64,000 nt of DNA, from NCBI GenBank assembly GCA_015680905.1, contig CM027379.1, positions 32,072,501 to 32,136,500 of the forward strand. Reading direction: 5' to 3'. The translations under genes and the position numbers were made by a program. The stretch is from Coptis chinensis. Lineage: Eukaryota > Streptophyta > Magnoliopsida > Ranunculales > Ranunculaceae. Shown piece by piece: positions 11,487 to 23,844 of the stretch (within the stretch, counting starts at the first letter, position 1; each line of letters opens with the position of its first letter). The notes under the pieces were generated by a model, which had not been told where the DNA came from, made no database searches, and saw only the letters and a list, made by a program, of their open reading frames with translations.

Positions 11487-13053
11487 TTATAATGTGTTTG
11501 GAAGTGGTGTTTCCAACGTAGGTTCATCATCAGAAACAGGGACATTGGAAGTTTCAGCGACCTTATGTTGATTAAGCGGCATATGTATTTGATTGTCTAC
11601 GGTTTTTCCAGACCGAAGAGTAGTGATTGCATTTACCTCTCCCTGGTTTGGAATAGTTGGACCAGGTGCATTATTGAGTTTAAAGGTAGTGTTTGCTGGC
11701 TTAGGATTTGGAACTGTTTGTCCAGGAAACACGCCTTTTTTACTTTTATCTTGTGCTAAGAGTTGAAGCAATTGTTAGATAGACGTTAGTATTTGAGACT
11801 GTTGGTTTAGGTAAGTCAAGAAAGTCTCACTCGTCTTATCAATCGTGGTTTGCACAGGTGGTGCAGCAGGGACTAATTCACAGTTATTGCTTAGAGGTTA
11901 AGGATGGAAGCCGTAACCTAGATTTGCTAGAACAAGGCCACGATTAGGATTGGAATTACTTGAAAACTGATTTTGACTTTGTTGGTACTGTTGATTATTT
12001 CCTTGATGGTATGGAATATAGTTGGTGGATGGTCTAACAGGTGGATTAGCGAAACCTGGAGGAGCCATCTGTTGGGTATTTGGGCGCCAAGCGAAATTTG
12101 GATGTTGTCTTCAAGGTGCATTAGGGATGTTAAATGCACGACCCTCTTCCTGTGATGGTTGGGAAAATGAAGCATATAACAAGGGACAATACGCATCAGG
12201 ATGGTTCAGGACTCAAACAAAGAACACATGGGGAAGTGTTAACATTCATTACCTATTTTGGGTTTTGATCGTTTACTTGAACTGCGAGGGCATCTACTTT
12301 TTTAGTCAGGGATTCTATCAAATTTTTTAATTCAGGATCGGGTTTGACCTCAAAGATAGACGTAACTTTTGTACTAGTGTCCTTAGATGATCTAGAAGAA
12401 TACATATTACCCCAATGAGTACCTCTCGTTGCTTGTTTTTCAAGAAAATTGTATGCCTCAGTCGCTCTTTTGTCCATGAAGCAATCTCCGTTCATTATAT
12501 CTAGTGTTTCTTTTTGATGATCAGAAAGTCCGTTAAAGAATGAACGAACAAGGACAGTGGTGTCGAGCTGATGATGGGGACATTCTAAAAGGAGATCGGT
12601 AAAATGACTCCATGCTCCTGTAAATGATTCGTGAGGATGCTGGCGAAAAAATTGAATTTTCTAAAGCATTTCCGTAGTTTTCTTCTGAGTGTAAAATTTT
12701 ATCATGAAAGACTGCACAAGTTTGTTCCATGAGTCTAGGGATTGTGGTTGTTGACTAGCGAGCCAAATTGAAGCTTTGTCCGCTAAGGTAAAAGGAAACA
12801 ACCTTAACAAGACTTGTTCATTAGAGACTGATGGATGTTGAAAAGTGGTAGCAACTTGTTGAATCCTATGAAGGTGATTGTACGGTTTCTCATGGTCTAA
12901 ACCATGATAAATAGGTAACAAACCAAAAATGTTGGGCAGGATTCGAAAATCACCCACAATATCCTCGAGTTTGATGGAGGAAAAAGGCCCTTCCTGTAAG
13001 GTCGTATTGAAGTCCGACAATGGCTTCTCGGTTGGTGTATTTTCGTCTGCCAT
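11487..13053 (-). pseudogene. Athila-type gag (decayed)
   Basis: The start is the ATG at 13,053 (MADENTPTEKPLSD); an open frame runs further upstream without a convincing start. Around residues 45-90 comes the capsid-like block LLPIYHGLDHEKPYNHLHR..., followed by LRLFPFTLADKASIWL, standard for Athila Gag. The first frame ends near 12,661. The protein continues in other frames through 12,495-12,253 and 12,196-11,927 to a proline- and asparagine-rich C-terminal region (11,771-11,487; EVNAITTLRSGKTV). At least three frame changes separate these parts. Gag forms the particle shell in live elements. Confidence 0.75.
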
Positions 13054-15186
13054 AACGAATGTAAGTAAAGGCGACAATGGAACTATATGAACGAAATTAA
13101 CAGATGAAGAACTTTGTCGAGGTGAGAACTTACGCAATTGCCTATTGTATTTTCTCCGACGATAAGTATGTTCAAAATCTTTAGAATTACCAAACCGTAA
13201 TCTCATGCAAGCATGAATTTGAACGTATACACTAGAGGAACGGATTAGGAAACGGATTTTATTATGTTCTTAAGAATTATACTTGAACAACGTATGCCTA
13301 AGCTGCTGCTAACATAGCAGTGAAGCTAGGAATACGAGTACATAAACCAACAGCCAGGTCACAGGAAAGATATGATGGAGGGTTCCGTGCAAGCATGGTC
13401 CTAATTAAGAAACCTCAAACTTTCAAGTTTCCTAGACACTGTTGGAATACGATTAAGATTCATGCGAGTTTTATTTTTTATTTTTTAATTAATTTTTTTT
13501 TTAAGTTAGTTAAAATATATGGAAGGGATAAAGGCACAACCTATTAATTTTATTATTTATTTATTTTTTGTTTTATTTTTTTTAATTTTTAATTTTTGTT
13601 GGTTTTTTTTTAAAATTTATTTTTAAGTTATTTAAAATTTATGCAAATAATGTATAAACATGCAAGTACAACCTACTCATACAGTACGAGATACGGTAGC
13701 ATGCGAAGATACTATACTCATACGTATAGAAATACTAATAGGCAAAGTTGTATCATCTATAAATACGTCGATACGCACAGGCAAATTCACATCATGGATA
13801 CGTATATATAGACTAACAGGCAAATATATATTACGTGTATGTATATCTATGCTAACAGGCAAATTAAAACTACTCATACGTATCTATATATTACTCATAC
13901 GTATATACTGATAGGCAAAGACGTAATATATACATAAAATCTAAACATGCAACGTATTATATATAGACTAATATACTACTCGTGTTTCGTATAATAAATT
14001 GATTTCGTCAATACTCAATGAGATTGCGAATATCATATAGAGAGCAGCTTCACCCCGAAGGGTTTAGAAATAACTTACCCAACTCAGATTTTAACCCTCA
14101 TTGGAATGTTCTCTTCTTTCATGACAAAATCAACTTATTAAACAAGATAGTTTTCTAAAATGATGATTTTGGAAGGGAAAACATTGGATTTTGACCTCAC
14201 AAACAGCTACCATGGAGCATAGCTGGTGGTGACAGCGTGCGCGCCGTCGAGATCTTTCTGAATTGAGGTCACACGCGTAATTCAAACAACCGTAGCCAAA
14301 GTTATGGCCACCATAGCAAAAGATCGCAATTTTTATGTGTACAACTAACTTAAAATGTATATATGCCAACATTGGAAATATAGTCCATTGATAGATATGA
14401 ATATGGTAGCAGGCAAAGATATACCACTTATATGTATAGAGATGGTATTAGGCAATATGAAACCACTCATAAGGTAATATATATGCTAAACATGCCACTT
14501 ATATCTAATACCATCTCTATACATATAAGTGGTATATCTTTGCTTGTTACCATATTCATATCTATCAATGGACTATATGTCCAATGTTGGCATATATACA
14601 TTTTAAGTTAGTTGTACACATAAAAATTGCGATCTTTTGCATATACATTATCACCGGCATATATACATACATTAAGATGCAATTCATAATCACTCAAATG
14701 TAAATATATATTAACAGGCGTATTCACATGATTCATACATATTTCTAACCTAAGACGCAAATAATAGCCCATTACCTACGACATAATAGATAAACATGTG
14801 AATCATGTCGAATTATAATAAATAAGAACCTGTAAGCATCCCACAAGTCCGCCAAAGAAAAGAAATAGTCGGTTCAACCTGGACTCAACCCAATACTGGA
14901 GGGACAAAGAACAGGTAATTCTTTTATTGAAATCCACACTTATAATGCTTTGATTCCCCGTAGTGAGCTTATATAGTTTTGTAGTTGTTGTTACATGTCC
15001 TAGTCAAAGGTACCTGTATGTGAAAAAAAAAAAACAGTACGTGATCAGTAGCGAAATGCGAAGAAAATAAAAACGAAAACAAACGAAACAAGAAAAACGA
15101 AAAAAAAAATGGAGGGGTAGGATAGGGGGCGGGGGGCTTCCCCTTGGAGCTATTCCAGCTTGTAACGTATAGTCCTTGCGTCCTTA
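13054..15186 (-). other. leader of the Athila-type element
   Basis: The 2.1 kb between primer-binding site and gag has no gene. It contains a degenerate minisatellite at about 13,660-13,990 ('aggcaaa' and 'tcatacgtat' recurring every 30-60 bp), the large inverted repeat at 14,316-14,640 and several AT-rich runs. Long leaders are usual in Athila elements. Confidence 0.6.
14316..14640. repeat. 135-bp inverted repeat with 55-bp loop
   Basis: Arm 14,316-14,450 begins 'gcaaaagatcgcaattttta' and ends 'gatggtatta'. Arm 14,506-14,640 begins 'taataccatc' and ends 'ttgcgatcttttgc'. By eye the two are reverse complements over their whole length with only a few mismatches. The loop (14,451-14,505) is AT-rich. 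Confidence 0.9.
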
Positions 15187-15203
15187 GGATGGCAGCGGCA
15201 CCA
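15187..15203 (-). other. primer-binding site of the Athila-type element (mutated)
   Basis: Read on the minus strand it is TGGTGCCGCTGCCATCC, two bases inside the LTR edge. The usual site in these elements begins TGGCGCCG, so this looks like the same site with a few changes. Confidence 0.7.
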
Positions 15204-15205
15204 TT

Positions 15206-16703
15206 TGATGTTAGCTCTTTTGATAGTTTATTGTATTTGCTACACGAATCCTCAAAAGGCACCAAGATTCAATATTCCTTACTCACGTGCTTCGCGCGTA
15301 TAATTAGAGTAAGGGTGTTTGTCTAAACCTTAGGACTAGACCAATTATCACAACTGAAATTTATCTTTTAGAGGAAACTAGTGATAAGGATTTGATAGAT
15401 AGATTTATCCTTCCAAAAGATGACTTACTACACAAATTATCTAGAGATTACAAGTTGTTTTCTTAAATGAGATAGAGAGAGAAAGATAGGGAAAGGATTA
15501 ACCTACTCATGCAAGAATTAGTTACATAGCTTTTAGGAAACAAGATCATTATATCTCTAATCCATTTTGAGTTCATAGACAAACCCAAAAATAGACTTGA
15601 GTCTCGATCCCTAGCAAGATGTACTTATCTCTAAGTCCACCTTTTGCTAGCATAAGGAGTTGAATTGATTTTTCATCTCTGAAATATCATTTCAACTCCT
15701 TATCTCATCCTACAGCAGCCTGATAAATTTAAGGGTCTATCATCTCGAGCTCCAGGCTCTGAACTTGACCGGACTCTACCATTTTGGGGTAGGGTGTCAA
15801 ATGATTCCTAAGTTCCTAGGTAGTGATTCTGGACTCCGAAAACACGTAACTTGATCCTCACATGAGTATCATTAACCCTCCCCTTGCGAGGGTTTTAGCT
15901 CATGATCATACAAGTTGTGTTATGCTAATGTAAGAGTGGGAGAAGAAGAAGAACTGATTTTACCTAAAGAAAATGAGCTGATTTTTATTAGAAGAACACA
16001 AAAGACTCCATTAACACTATTCAAGATAACTTAAGCTTTTCAAGAAAATAAAACATGCATAAAACATGGAATGAATGCTCTCCTTTTTCCATTCACTACA
16101 TATGAGAGCATTCTCTCTTCCATCCCACGTGAAACCACCTCCCACATTAAATTCCATCCTATCTAAAAATCAAAGCAAATTGACCACCTTGCATTTTTTT
16201 TACACTATTAGCACCTAAATCCATTTAACTCCATTAATGTCATGCAAGGTGTCCACTTGTGCCAATTATTTGTTTGAATTGTGAGCTAGAGTTGGGACAT
16301 GATAACTGATCCAATCTTATAAGCCAGCAAAGTGGGTCCACGTGCTGCGTCCAGTGGCGAGCCCGAACATTGATTTCTGCAAATTCTGGCCTGAGGTAAA
16401 GCTAGTTGAACTGATTGTCTGGATAGCTTACTTGTCGAAAATAGAGTCCAGGTTCAAGAGATATGGGCTCCGAAAGTTGACATTTTTCTTCTCTGTCTTT
16501 GTTGAGCTTCACATGGCTGATTTGGAAGACTTCAGATATACACTGTTCCAGTGCTTTAACGCAGGGTTAATCAATATTTTCATGTCTATTGCAAAAACCT
16601 GCAAAAGTACGAAAATATAATTATTTCATGATTATTAAACACATAATTAACTAAATTGATATGTCTCTATGGGGTTTAATATTACAGTTTTTGGTGCTTA
16701 TGA
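15206..16703 (-). mobile_element. 5' LTR of the Athila-type element
   Basis: It is clearly related along its length to 57,810-59,330: 'ggatttgatagatagat', 'gtatcattaaccct' / 'agcatcattaaccct', 'gtgccaattatttg' / 'gcaccaattatttg', 'ttatttcatgattatta'. The minus-strand start reads TCATAAGCACC; the copy at 59,330 starts TGATAAGCACC, one difference. The outer (right) neighbour is the tandem array in mid-unit. The left edge is placed from the alignment and the primer-binding site and may be off by one or two bases. Confidence 0.8.
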
Positions 16704-16944
16704 TGATGCATGAGGATTCTAATGGGCTTACGATAAATAAAGAACACCAACTCCAAATTACAGTCTGCCATTAGGCTTAACATGCACACCTCAAAATGTT
16801 CAATTTTTCTGTGTCTTCATATGGCAGACAGTGTTATCCACCAAATGGTTGTAACCTCAAATAAGAAAAATGTGTGTTTATTCATTTTTCCCGTTATGTT
16901 GTTTTCTAAAGAAGTCTGAGCGTACATTATTTCTGAATCTAGTA

Positions 16945-17167
16945 ATGGCAAATATACTCCTAAAGTCATCCATTCGACCATTTTTGCTACCATTTTTTTG
17001 TTCCAAGAGATATTTCTTCAAAAACAAAATATGCAGCTTCAACTCCCAATCCCCCGAATCACCTTCGAAGCGGCAACAACATTAGAAACAACTGTGGTTA
17101 TACATCACATTGGGCAAACATAAGCAAGTGTTCATGCCCAAAATCCCTGGTAAAGACGGTGGTACGA
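16945..17167 (+). pseudogene. array unit 1: exon-1 copy
   Basis: The ATG is kept and the first ~45 residues resemble the gene's transit-peptide region (MANILLKSSIRPF, CSKRYFFKNKI). A TAG comes before the conserved LWLYNTL block. The junction after the GKVG codons is mutated. Confidence 0.85.
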
Positions 17168-17615
17168 CTTTCTTTCTAGCTTATACGAACTTGTATAAAT
17201 TGAGAAAGTCGTTGCGCGAACTTCACTTCCACCGAGAACCTGTCATGACTGGGTTTTGGTCGATTCGTGGATTTACTTTTGATTCAAGTGTGTATCGGCT
17301 ACATATGGCTTTGAAACTTTTTAGTTGAGCACTGGGCAGCGGCCCAAACCTGACAAACTTTATTGTACGCGCATGACGAATGAGGATTCCAATGGGCTTA
17401 CGATAAATAAAGAACACCCACTCTAATATCCAGTCTGCCATTGGGCTTCACCTGCACATCTCAAAATGTTCAATTTTTCTGTGTCTCCATATGGCGGGCA
17501 GCATTATCCACCAAATGGCTGTAACCTCAAGTAAGAAAAGAGATGTGTTTATTCATTTTTCCCGTTACGTAGTTTTCTAAAGAAGTCTGAGCGTACATTA
17601 TTTCTGAATCCAGTA

Positions 17616-17838
17616 ATGGCAAATATACTCCTAAAGTCCTCCATTCGACAATTTTCGCTACCAATTTTTTGTTCCAGGAGATTTTTCTTTAAAAACAAAA
17701 TATGCTGCTTCACCAGCCAATCTCTCGAATCACCTTCGGAGCAATAGCAGCAGAAGAAATAGATGAGGTTATACACACATTGGGTAGACAGAAGTAAGTG
17801 TTCATGCCTAAAAACCCTAGTAAAGTGGGCATGTACGT
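17616..17838 (+). pseudogene. array unit 2: exon-1 copy
   Basis: The ATG is kept and the frame is open for about 42 residues ([20 protein letters not shown]...), then a TAG in the poly-Gln-coding region. It ends at the common breakpoint. Confidence 0.85.
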
Positions 17839-18285
17839 CTTTCTTGCCAGCTTATATGAACTTGTATAAACTGGGAAAGTTGCTGGGTGAGCTTCGCTTC
17901 CACCAAGAACTGTCATGATTTGGTTTTGGTCGATTCGTGGATCTGCTTTTGATTCAAGTGTGTATCGGCTACATATGGCTTTGTAACTTTTTAGTTGAGC
18001 ACTAGGCAGCGGTCCAAACCTAACGGACTTTATTGTACATGTATGACGCATGAAGATTCCAATAGGCGTACGTTAAATAAAGGTCACCCACTCTAAAGTC
18101 CAGTCTGCCATTGGGATTCACATGCACGCCTCAAAATGTTCAAATTTTCTTTTTCTTCATATGGCGGACAACGTTATCCACCAAATGGTTGTAACCTCAA
18201 ATAAGAAAAGAGGTGTGTTTATTCATTTTTCCCATTATGTTGTTTTCAAAAGAAGTCCGAGCGTACATTATTTCCGAATCCAGTA

Positions 18286-18509
18286 ATGGCAAATATACTC
18301 CTAAATTCCTCCATTCAACCATTTTCACTACCAATTTTTTGTTCAAAGAGATATTTCTTCAAAAACAAAATATGATGCTTCACCTGCCAATCTCCCGAAT
18401 CACCTTCAGAGCAGCAGCAGCAGAAGAAACAGATGTGGTTATACAACACATTGGGCAGACAAAAGCAAGTGTTCATGCCCAAAAACCCTGGTAAAGTAGG
18501 CATGTACAT
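18286..18509 (+). pseudogene. array unit 3: exon-1 copy
   Basis: The ATG is kept, but a TGC-to-TGA change stops the frame after 29 residues. Beyond the stop the frame is conserved to the breakpoint ([19 protein letters not shown]). It shares 'aataggcgtacgttaaata' upstream with unit 12. Confidence 0.85.
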
Positions 18510-18932
18510 CTTTCTTGCCAGCTTATACAAACTTGTATAAACTGGGAAAGTTGCCGGACGAGCTTCCCTTCCATCGAGAACCTGTCATGACTTGGTTTTT
18601 GTCGATTCTTGGATTTGCTTTTGATTCAAGGGTGTATCGGGTACATATGGCTTTGTAACTATTTAGTTGAGCACTAGGCAGCGGCCCTAACCTGACGGAC
18701 TTTATTGTACACGTATAACGCAAGAGGATTCCAATAGGCTTACGATAAATAAAGAACACCCACTCTAAAGTCCAGTCTGCCATTGGGCTTCACCTGCATG
18801 CCTCAAAATATTCAATTTTTATGTGTCCCAAATGGCTGTAACCTCAAGTAAGAAAAGAGGTGTGTTTATTCATTTTTCTCGTTACCTTCTTTTTTAAATA
18901 AGTCTGAGCGTACATTATTTCTGAATCCAGTA

Positions 18933-19155
18933 ATGACAAATATACTCCTAAAATCCACCATTCGAAAATTTTCGCTACCAATTTTTTGTTCTAAGAGATT
19001 TTTATCAAAAACAAAATATGCTACTTCACCTGCCAATCTCCCGAATTACCTTCGGAGCAGCAGCAACAGAAGAAACAGATGTGGTTATACAACACATTGG
19101 GCGGACATAAGCAAGAGTTCATGCCCAAAAACCCTGGTAAAGTCGGCATGTACGT
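18933..19155 (+). pseudogene. array unit 4: exon-1 copy
   Basis: The ATG is kept (ATGACA...). A one-base deletion after about codon 23 shifts the frame, so a 123-residue open frame results that is no longer the synthetase after its first quarter. Confidence 0.8.
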
Positions 19156-19603
19156 CTTTCTTGCCAGTTTATATGAACTTGTACAAACTGGGAAAGTTGC
19201 CTGGCGAGCTTCGCTTCCACCGAGAACCTGTCATGACTTGGTTTTGCTCGATTTGTGGATTTGCTTTTAATTACAGTGTGTATCGGCTACATATGGTTTT
19301 GTAACTTTTTAGTTGAGCACTGGGCAGCAGCCCAAACTTGACAGATTTTATTGTACACGCATGATGCATGAGGATTGCAATGGGCTTACGAAAAATAAGT
19401 AACACCCACTCTAAAGTCCAGTCTGCCATTGGGCTGCACTTGCACGCCTTAAAATGTTCAATTTTTATTTGTTTTCATGTGGCGGGAAGCATTATCCTCC
19501 AAATGGTTATAACGTCAAATAAGAAAAGAGATGTGTTTATTCATTTTTCCCGTTATGAAGTTTTCTAAATAAGTCTGAGCGTACATTATTTCCGAATCCA
19601 ATA

Positions 19604-19827
19604 ATTGCAAATATACTCCTAAAGTCCTTCATTCGACCATTTTCGCTACCAATTTTTTTTTCCGAGAGATTTTTCTTCAAAAGCAAAATAAGTTGTTTCA
19701 CCTGCCAATCTCCCGTATCACCTTCGGAGTAGCAGTAGTAGAAGAAACATATGTGGTTATACAACACATTGGGCAGACATAAGCAAGTGTTAATGTCCAA
19801 AATCCCTAGTAAAGTCGGCATGTACGT
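19604..19827 (+). pseudogene. array unit 5: exon-1 copy
   Basis: The start codon has become ATT. Variants such as 'gtagcagtagtagaagaaacat' and 'gttaatg' before the breakpoint are shared with unit 8. Confidence 0.85.
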
Positions 19828-20275
19828 CTTTTTTGCCAGCTTATACGAACTTGTATAAACTAGGAAAGTTGTCGGGCGAGCTTCGCTTCCACCGAGAACC
19901 TGTCATGACTTGGTTTTGGTTGATTTGTGGATTTGCTTTTGATTATAGTGTGTATCGGCTACATATGGCTTTGTAACCTTTTAGTTGAGCACTGGGCAGC
20001 GGCCCAAACTTGACATATTTTATTGTACACGCATGACGCATGAGGATTGCAAAGGGGTTACAAAAAATAAGTAACACCCATTTGATAGTCCAGTCTGCCA
20101 TTAGGCTGCACCTGTATGCCTCAAAATGTTCAATTTTTATTTGTCTTCATGTGGCGGGCAGCGTTATCTACCGAATGGTTGTAACGTCAAACAAGAAAAG
20201 AGGTATGTTTATTTATTTTTCTCGTTACGTTGTTTTCTAAAGTAGTCTGAGCATACATTATTTTCGAATCCAGTA

Positions 20276-20496
20276 ATTGCAACTATACTCCTAAAGTCCT
20301 TCATTCGACCTTTTTTGCTACCAATTTTTTATTCCAAGAGATTTTTCTTCAAAAACAAAATATCCTGCTACACCTCCCAATCTCCCGTATCACCTTTGGA
20401 GAAGCAACATAAGAAACAACTATGGTTATACAACACATTGGGCAGACAGAAGCAAGAGTTCACGCACAAAAACCCTGGTAAAGTCGGCATGTGCAT
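20276..20496 (+). pseudogene. array unit 6: exon-1 copy
   Basis: The start codon is ATT. Downstream variants ('gaaattgtataaact', 'tttttaggttagcactggg') are shared with unit 9. Confidence 0.85.
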
Positions 20497-20944
20497 TTTT
20501 CTGGCCAGCTTACATGAAATTGTATAAACTAAGAAAGTTGTCGGGCGAGCTTCGCTTCCACTGAGAACTTGTCATGACTGGGTTTTGGTCGATACGTGGA
20601 TTTGCTTTTGATTCAAGTGTGTATCGGCTACATATGGATTTGTAACTTTTTAGGTTAGCACTGGGTAACAGCCCAAACCTGACAGATTTTATTGTACACG
20701 TATGACGCATGAGGATTGCAATGGGTTGACAAAAAATAAGTAACAACCAATCTAAAGTCCAGTCTGCCATTAGGCTGCACCTGCACGCCTCAAAATGTTC
20801 AATTTTTATTTGTCTTCATGTGGCGGGCAACATTATCCACCAAATGGTTGTAACGTCAAATAAGAAAAGAGTTGTGTTTATTTATTTTTCCCGTTACGTT
20901 GTTTTCTAAAGAAGTCTGAGCGTACATTATTTCCGAATCCAATA

Positions 20945-21160
20945 ATTACAAATATACTCCTAAAGTCTTTCATTCGACCATTTTCGCTACCAATTTTTTG
21001 TTCCACGAGATTTTTCTTCAAAAACAAAATATGCTTCTTCACTTGCCAATCTCCCGAATCACCTTCGGAGTAGCAGCAGCAGAAATAGCTGTGGTTATAC
21101 AACACATTAGGCAGATAGTTCATGCCAAAAAACCCTGGTAATTAAAGTCGGCATGTGCGT
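20945..21160 (+). pseudogene. array unit 7: exon-1 copy
   Basis: The start codon is ATT. It has a short deletion and 'ggtaattaaagtcgg' before the breakpoint, shared with unit 11. 'gagaaatttgccgggcgagc' after it is shared with unit 10. Confidence 0.85.
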
Positions 21161-21608
21161 CTTTCTTGCCAGCTTATACGAACTTATATAAACTGAGAAA
21201 TTTGCCGGGCGAGCATCACTTCCACCGAGAACTTGTCATGACTTGGTTTTGGTCGATTTTTGGATTTGCTCTTGATTCAAGTGTGTATCGGCTACATATG
21301 GCTTTGTAACTTTTTAGTTGAGCACTGGGCTGCGGCTCAAACCTGACGGACTTTATTGTACACGTATGACGCATGAGGATTCCAATGGGCTTACGATAAA
21401 TAAAGAACACCCACTCTAAATTCTAGTCTGCCATTGGGATTTACATGCACGCCTCAAAATATTCAATTTTTCTGTGTCTTCATATGGTGGACAGCGTTAT
21501 CCACCAAATGGTTGTAACCCCAACTAAGAAAAGAGGTGTGTTTATTCATTTTTCCCGTTACATTCTTTTCTAAAGAAGTCTGAGCGTACATTATTTCTGA
21601 ATCAAATA

Positions 21609-21832
21609 ATTGCAAATATACTCCTAAAGTACTTCATTCGACCATTTTCGCTACCAATTTTTTGTTCCAAGATATTTTTCTTCAAAAACAAAATAAGCTG
21701 CTTCACCTGCCAATCTCCCATATCACCTTCGGAGTAGCAGTAGGAGAAGAAACATATGTGGTTATACAACACATTGGGCAGACAGAAGCAAGTGTTAATG
21801 CCCAAAATCCCTGGTAAAGTCAGCATGTACGT
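21609..21832 (+). pseudogene. array unit 8: exon-1 copy
   Basis: The start codon is ATT. The exon part matches unit 5 and the upstream part matches unit 11 ('ggtggacagcg', 'aaccccaactaag'). The LTR-like insertion at 21,973 lies in the non-gene part of this unit. Confidence 0.85.
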
Positions 21833-22555
21833 CTTTCTTGACAGCTTATAGAACTTGTATAAATTGGGAAAGTTGTCGGGCGAGCTTCACTTCCACCGAG
21901 AACCTGTCATGACTTGGTTTTGGTTGATTTGAGGATTTACTTTTGATTCAAGTTTGTATCGGCTACATATAGTATAACACCCCTATTTTTATTCTCCTTT
22001 TTAATGAAATATATATAAAGTTAAATAATAATAATAATATATAAAAATAAAAAGGATAAAGATTAGAAAGAGATAGGGTAAAGAGGATGAACCCCATTCC
22101 CTATTTTAAGGGCTTTTGAAAAAAAAAAAAAAAGGGTGTTTACATAGAGAGTTTTAAACGGTGGAGAGGGAGAGTTTTACAAAAAGAAGAAAAGGGAGGT
22201 TTCTTGCTGGGAATTTGCTGGCAACAGGAGCGCATCACGAGTGAGTAGATTTTTCTTTTTATTTCTCTTTGATATATATTCGCTTCTATAATCTATTGTC
22301 ATAATTATTAATGTCTTGTCGTTTGACAAAAAATCAGTTAGAATGGATGATGTAAGTGTTGTTTGTTATGGTGTCAAGGTTAACAATTAAAATATAATGG
22401 GCAATTTCCACGTTGGTTTCCTATTGGATAATTTCGTATGTATTAATACACTTATCTTGTGCGTGCTGGATTTCTCCTCTTAAATTTTGTTAAGGTTTGG
22501 TTACTTATATTAACTAGGAATATTTGAGAAGAAGATGAACTGAAAAAGGATGATC

Positions 22556-23105
22556 TGAAAAACTACACTGCGCAGTCAGAAGTTCCTTACTAGATGGAGG
22601 TCAAATTAGTATTGGATTGACTTCATATTTAATCTGTAGTTTTATAAGACATTGTAGTTTGACATATTAAAACTTTAGACAGATCCAACGGTTGGATGTC
22701 TATCAAGGCACGCATAAGTGTAACAGGTCGTAGTGTTTCTATACCAAAAAAACTGCAGTGCGCAGTCTTTTTTTTTCTGCTTAGATGGTAACCTTTCCGT
22801 ACTCAGATTTGTATGAAATTTAATCCATAGTTTCTTGACACACTGTAGTCTTCCATATTAGATTTTTTGATTTATCCAACGGCTTGATATCTGTCGAGGC
22901 TTCCATTAGTGGGACTGGTCGTAGTAGAAACTACACCAGAAAACTGATGGGCTCAGTCCTTTGTTTCTGCTTAGATGGAGGTTAACCTATTATCGGATTG
23001 ACCTCAAATTTAAATCCGTAGATTCTTGATATCCAGTTAAATGACATATACAAATTTTAGGCAGATCCAATGGTGGGTTGTCTGTCAAGGCACGGATTAA
23101 CAAGG
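22556..23105. repeat. three diverged ~185-bp repeats within the LTR-like insertion
   Basis: Each has a 'gcagtc'-type start, 'gcttagatgg', 'tccaac/tggt' and 'tgtc(a/g)aggc', then a 'ggtcgtagt' motif (lost in the third). Spacing is about 185 bp. Confidence 0.7.
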
Positions 23106-23356
23106 TTGTTAGAATTAGCTAAAGTTTAAAATGGATATAGTTGGGTGGTTATATGATGATATTAGATGGTCAGTGGTTATTATACTTTCGATATATTCTT
23201 ACTATTGTGGAAATATTGGTATGGAATGAAAAGATATCTATATGTTTTCTTTTATCGTGTTTATTAAAATATTTGGAGAATTGGTTAAGAACTATGAAGG
23301 CTTGATTCAAATCCTGAAAGATTTGGATACGTAGGCAGCTTTGAACAAAAGTGCAC

Positions 23357-23359
<3 letters not shown>

Positions 23360-23422
<63 letters not shown>
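23360..23422. repeat. (TA)n microsatellite
   Basis: About 31 uninterrupted TA dinucleotides. Confidence 0.98.
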
Positions 23423-23425
<3 letters not shown>

Positions 23426-23844
23426 TTTTGTGTGATAACTATGTGATTGTGTTAGAAATTACTGTTGTTTTGAGACTACATAAATATATATATAGAAGTT
23501 GTATATGAATATAGACTTTATTATATGTGGATCTGTTTTGGACATTAGTATGTGTGGACTTGAATTTGGGCTAATGAACTATTTGTTTACGATATTGTGT
23601 ATATGAGTGTGGTTATGTAAATTGTATTTGTTTGATTATAAGTTTGTTTACATTCAATGATATTTAAGTGCTTGATTTGCCTTGACGCGCGAAAATGACT
23701 CTCTGCATGTGTGGTCTGCTTTAACATGAATAATGCTAGTATAATTATAAGTGATAATTAATGTGTCGCCCACATCTTTATAACTCTCCACGTTTCAGGA
23801 TTTGGTGATGAGATATTATGACTTGTGATGTCATGTGATAGATG

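Larger units (their letters stand above)
7591..16703 (-). mobile_element. Athila-type Ty3/gypsy retrotransposon, 3' part missing
   Basis: On the minus strand, from right to left: 5' LTR (16,703-15,206), primer-binding site, long leader, gag, protease, RT, RNase H, integrase. Protein sequences recall Athila (gag with a YHGLDHEKPY block, protease LGASVNLLPY). All frames are broken by stops or shifts. In intact Athila elements an envelope-position ORF, a polypurine tract and a 3' LTR would follow integrase; here the 3' LTR of the plus-strand Tat element begins at the integrase stop instead. At the right the LTR abuts the cysteinyl-tRNA synthetase array in mid-unit. Confidence 0.75.

Noticed and set aside
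18933..19304. 123-residue plus-strand open frame in unit 4 as a gene
   Set aside because: It is the exon-1 copy after a one-base deletion; beyond ~23 residues it reads the wrong frame.
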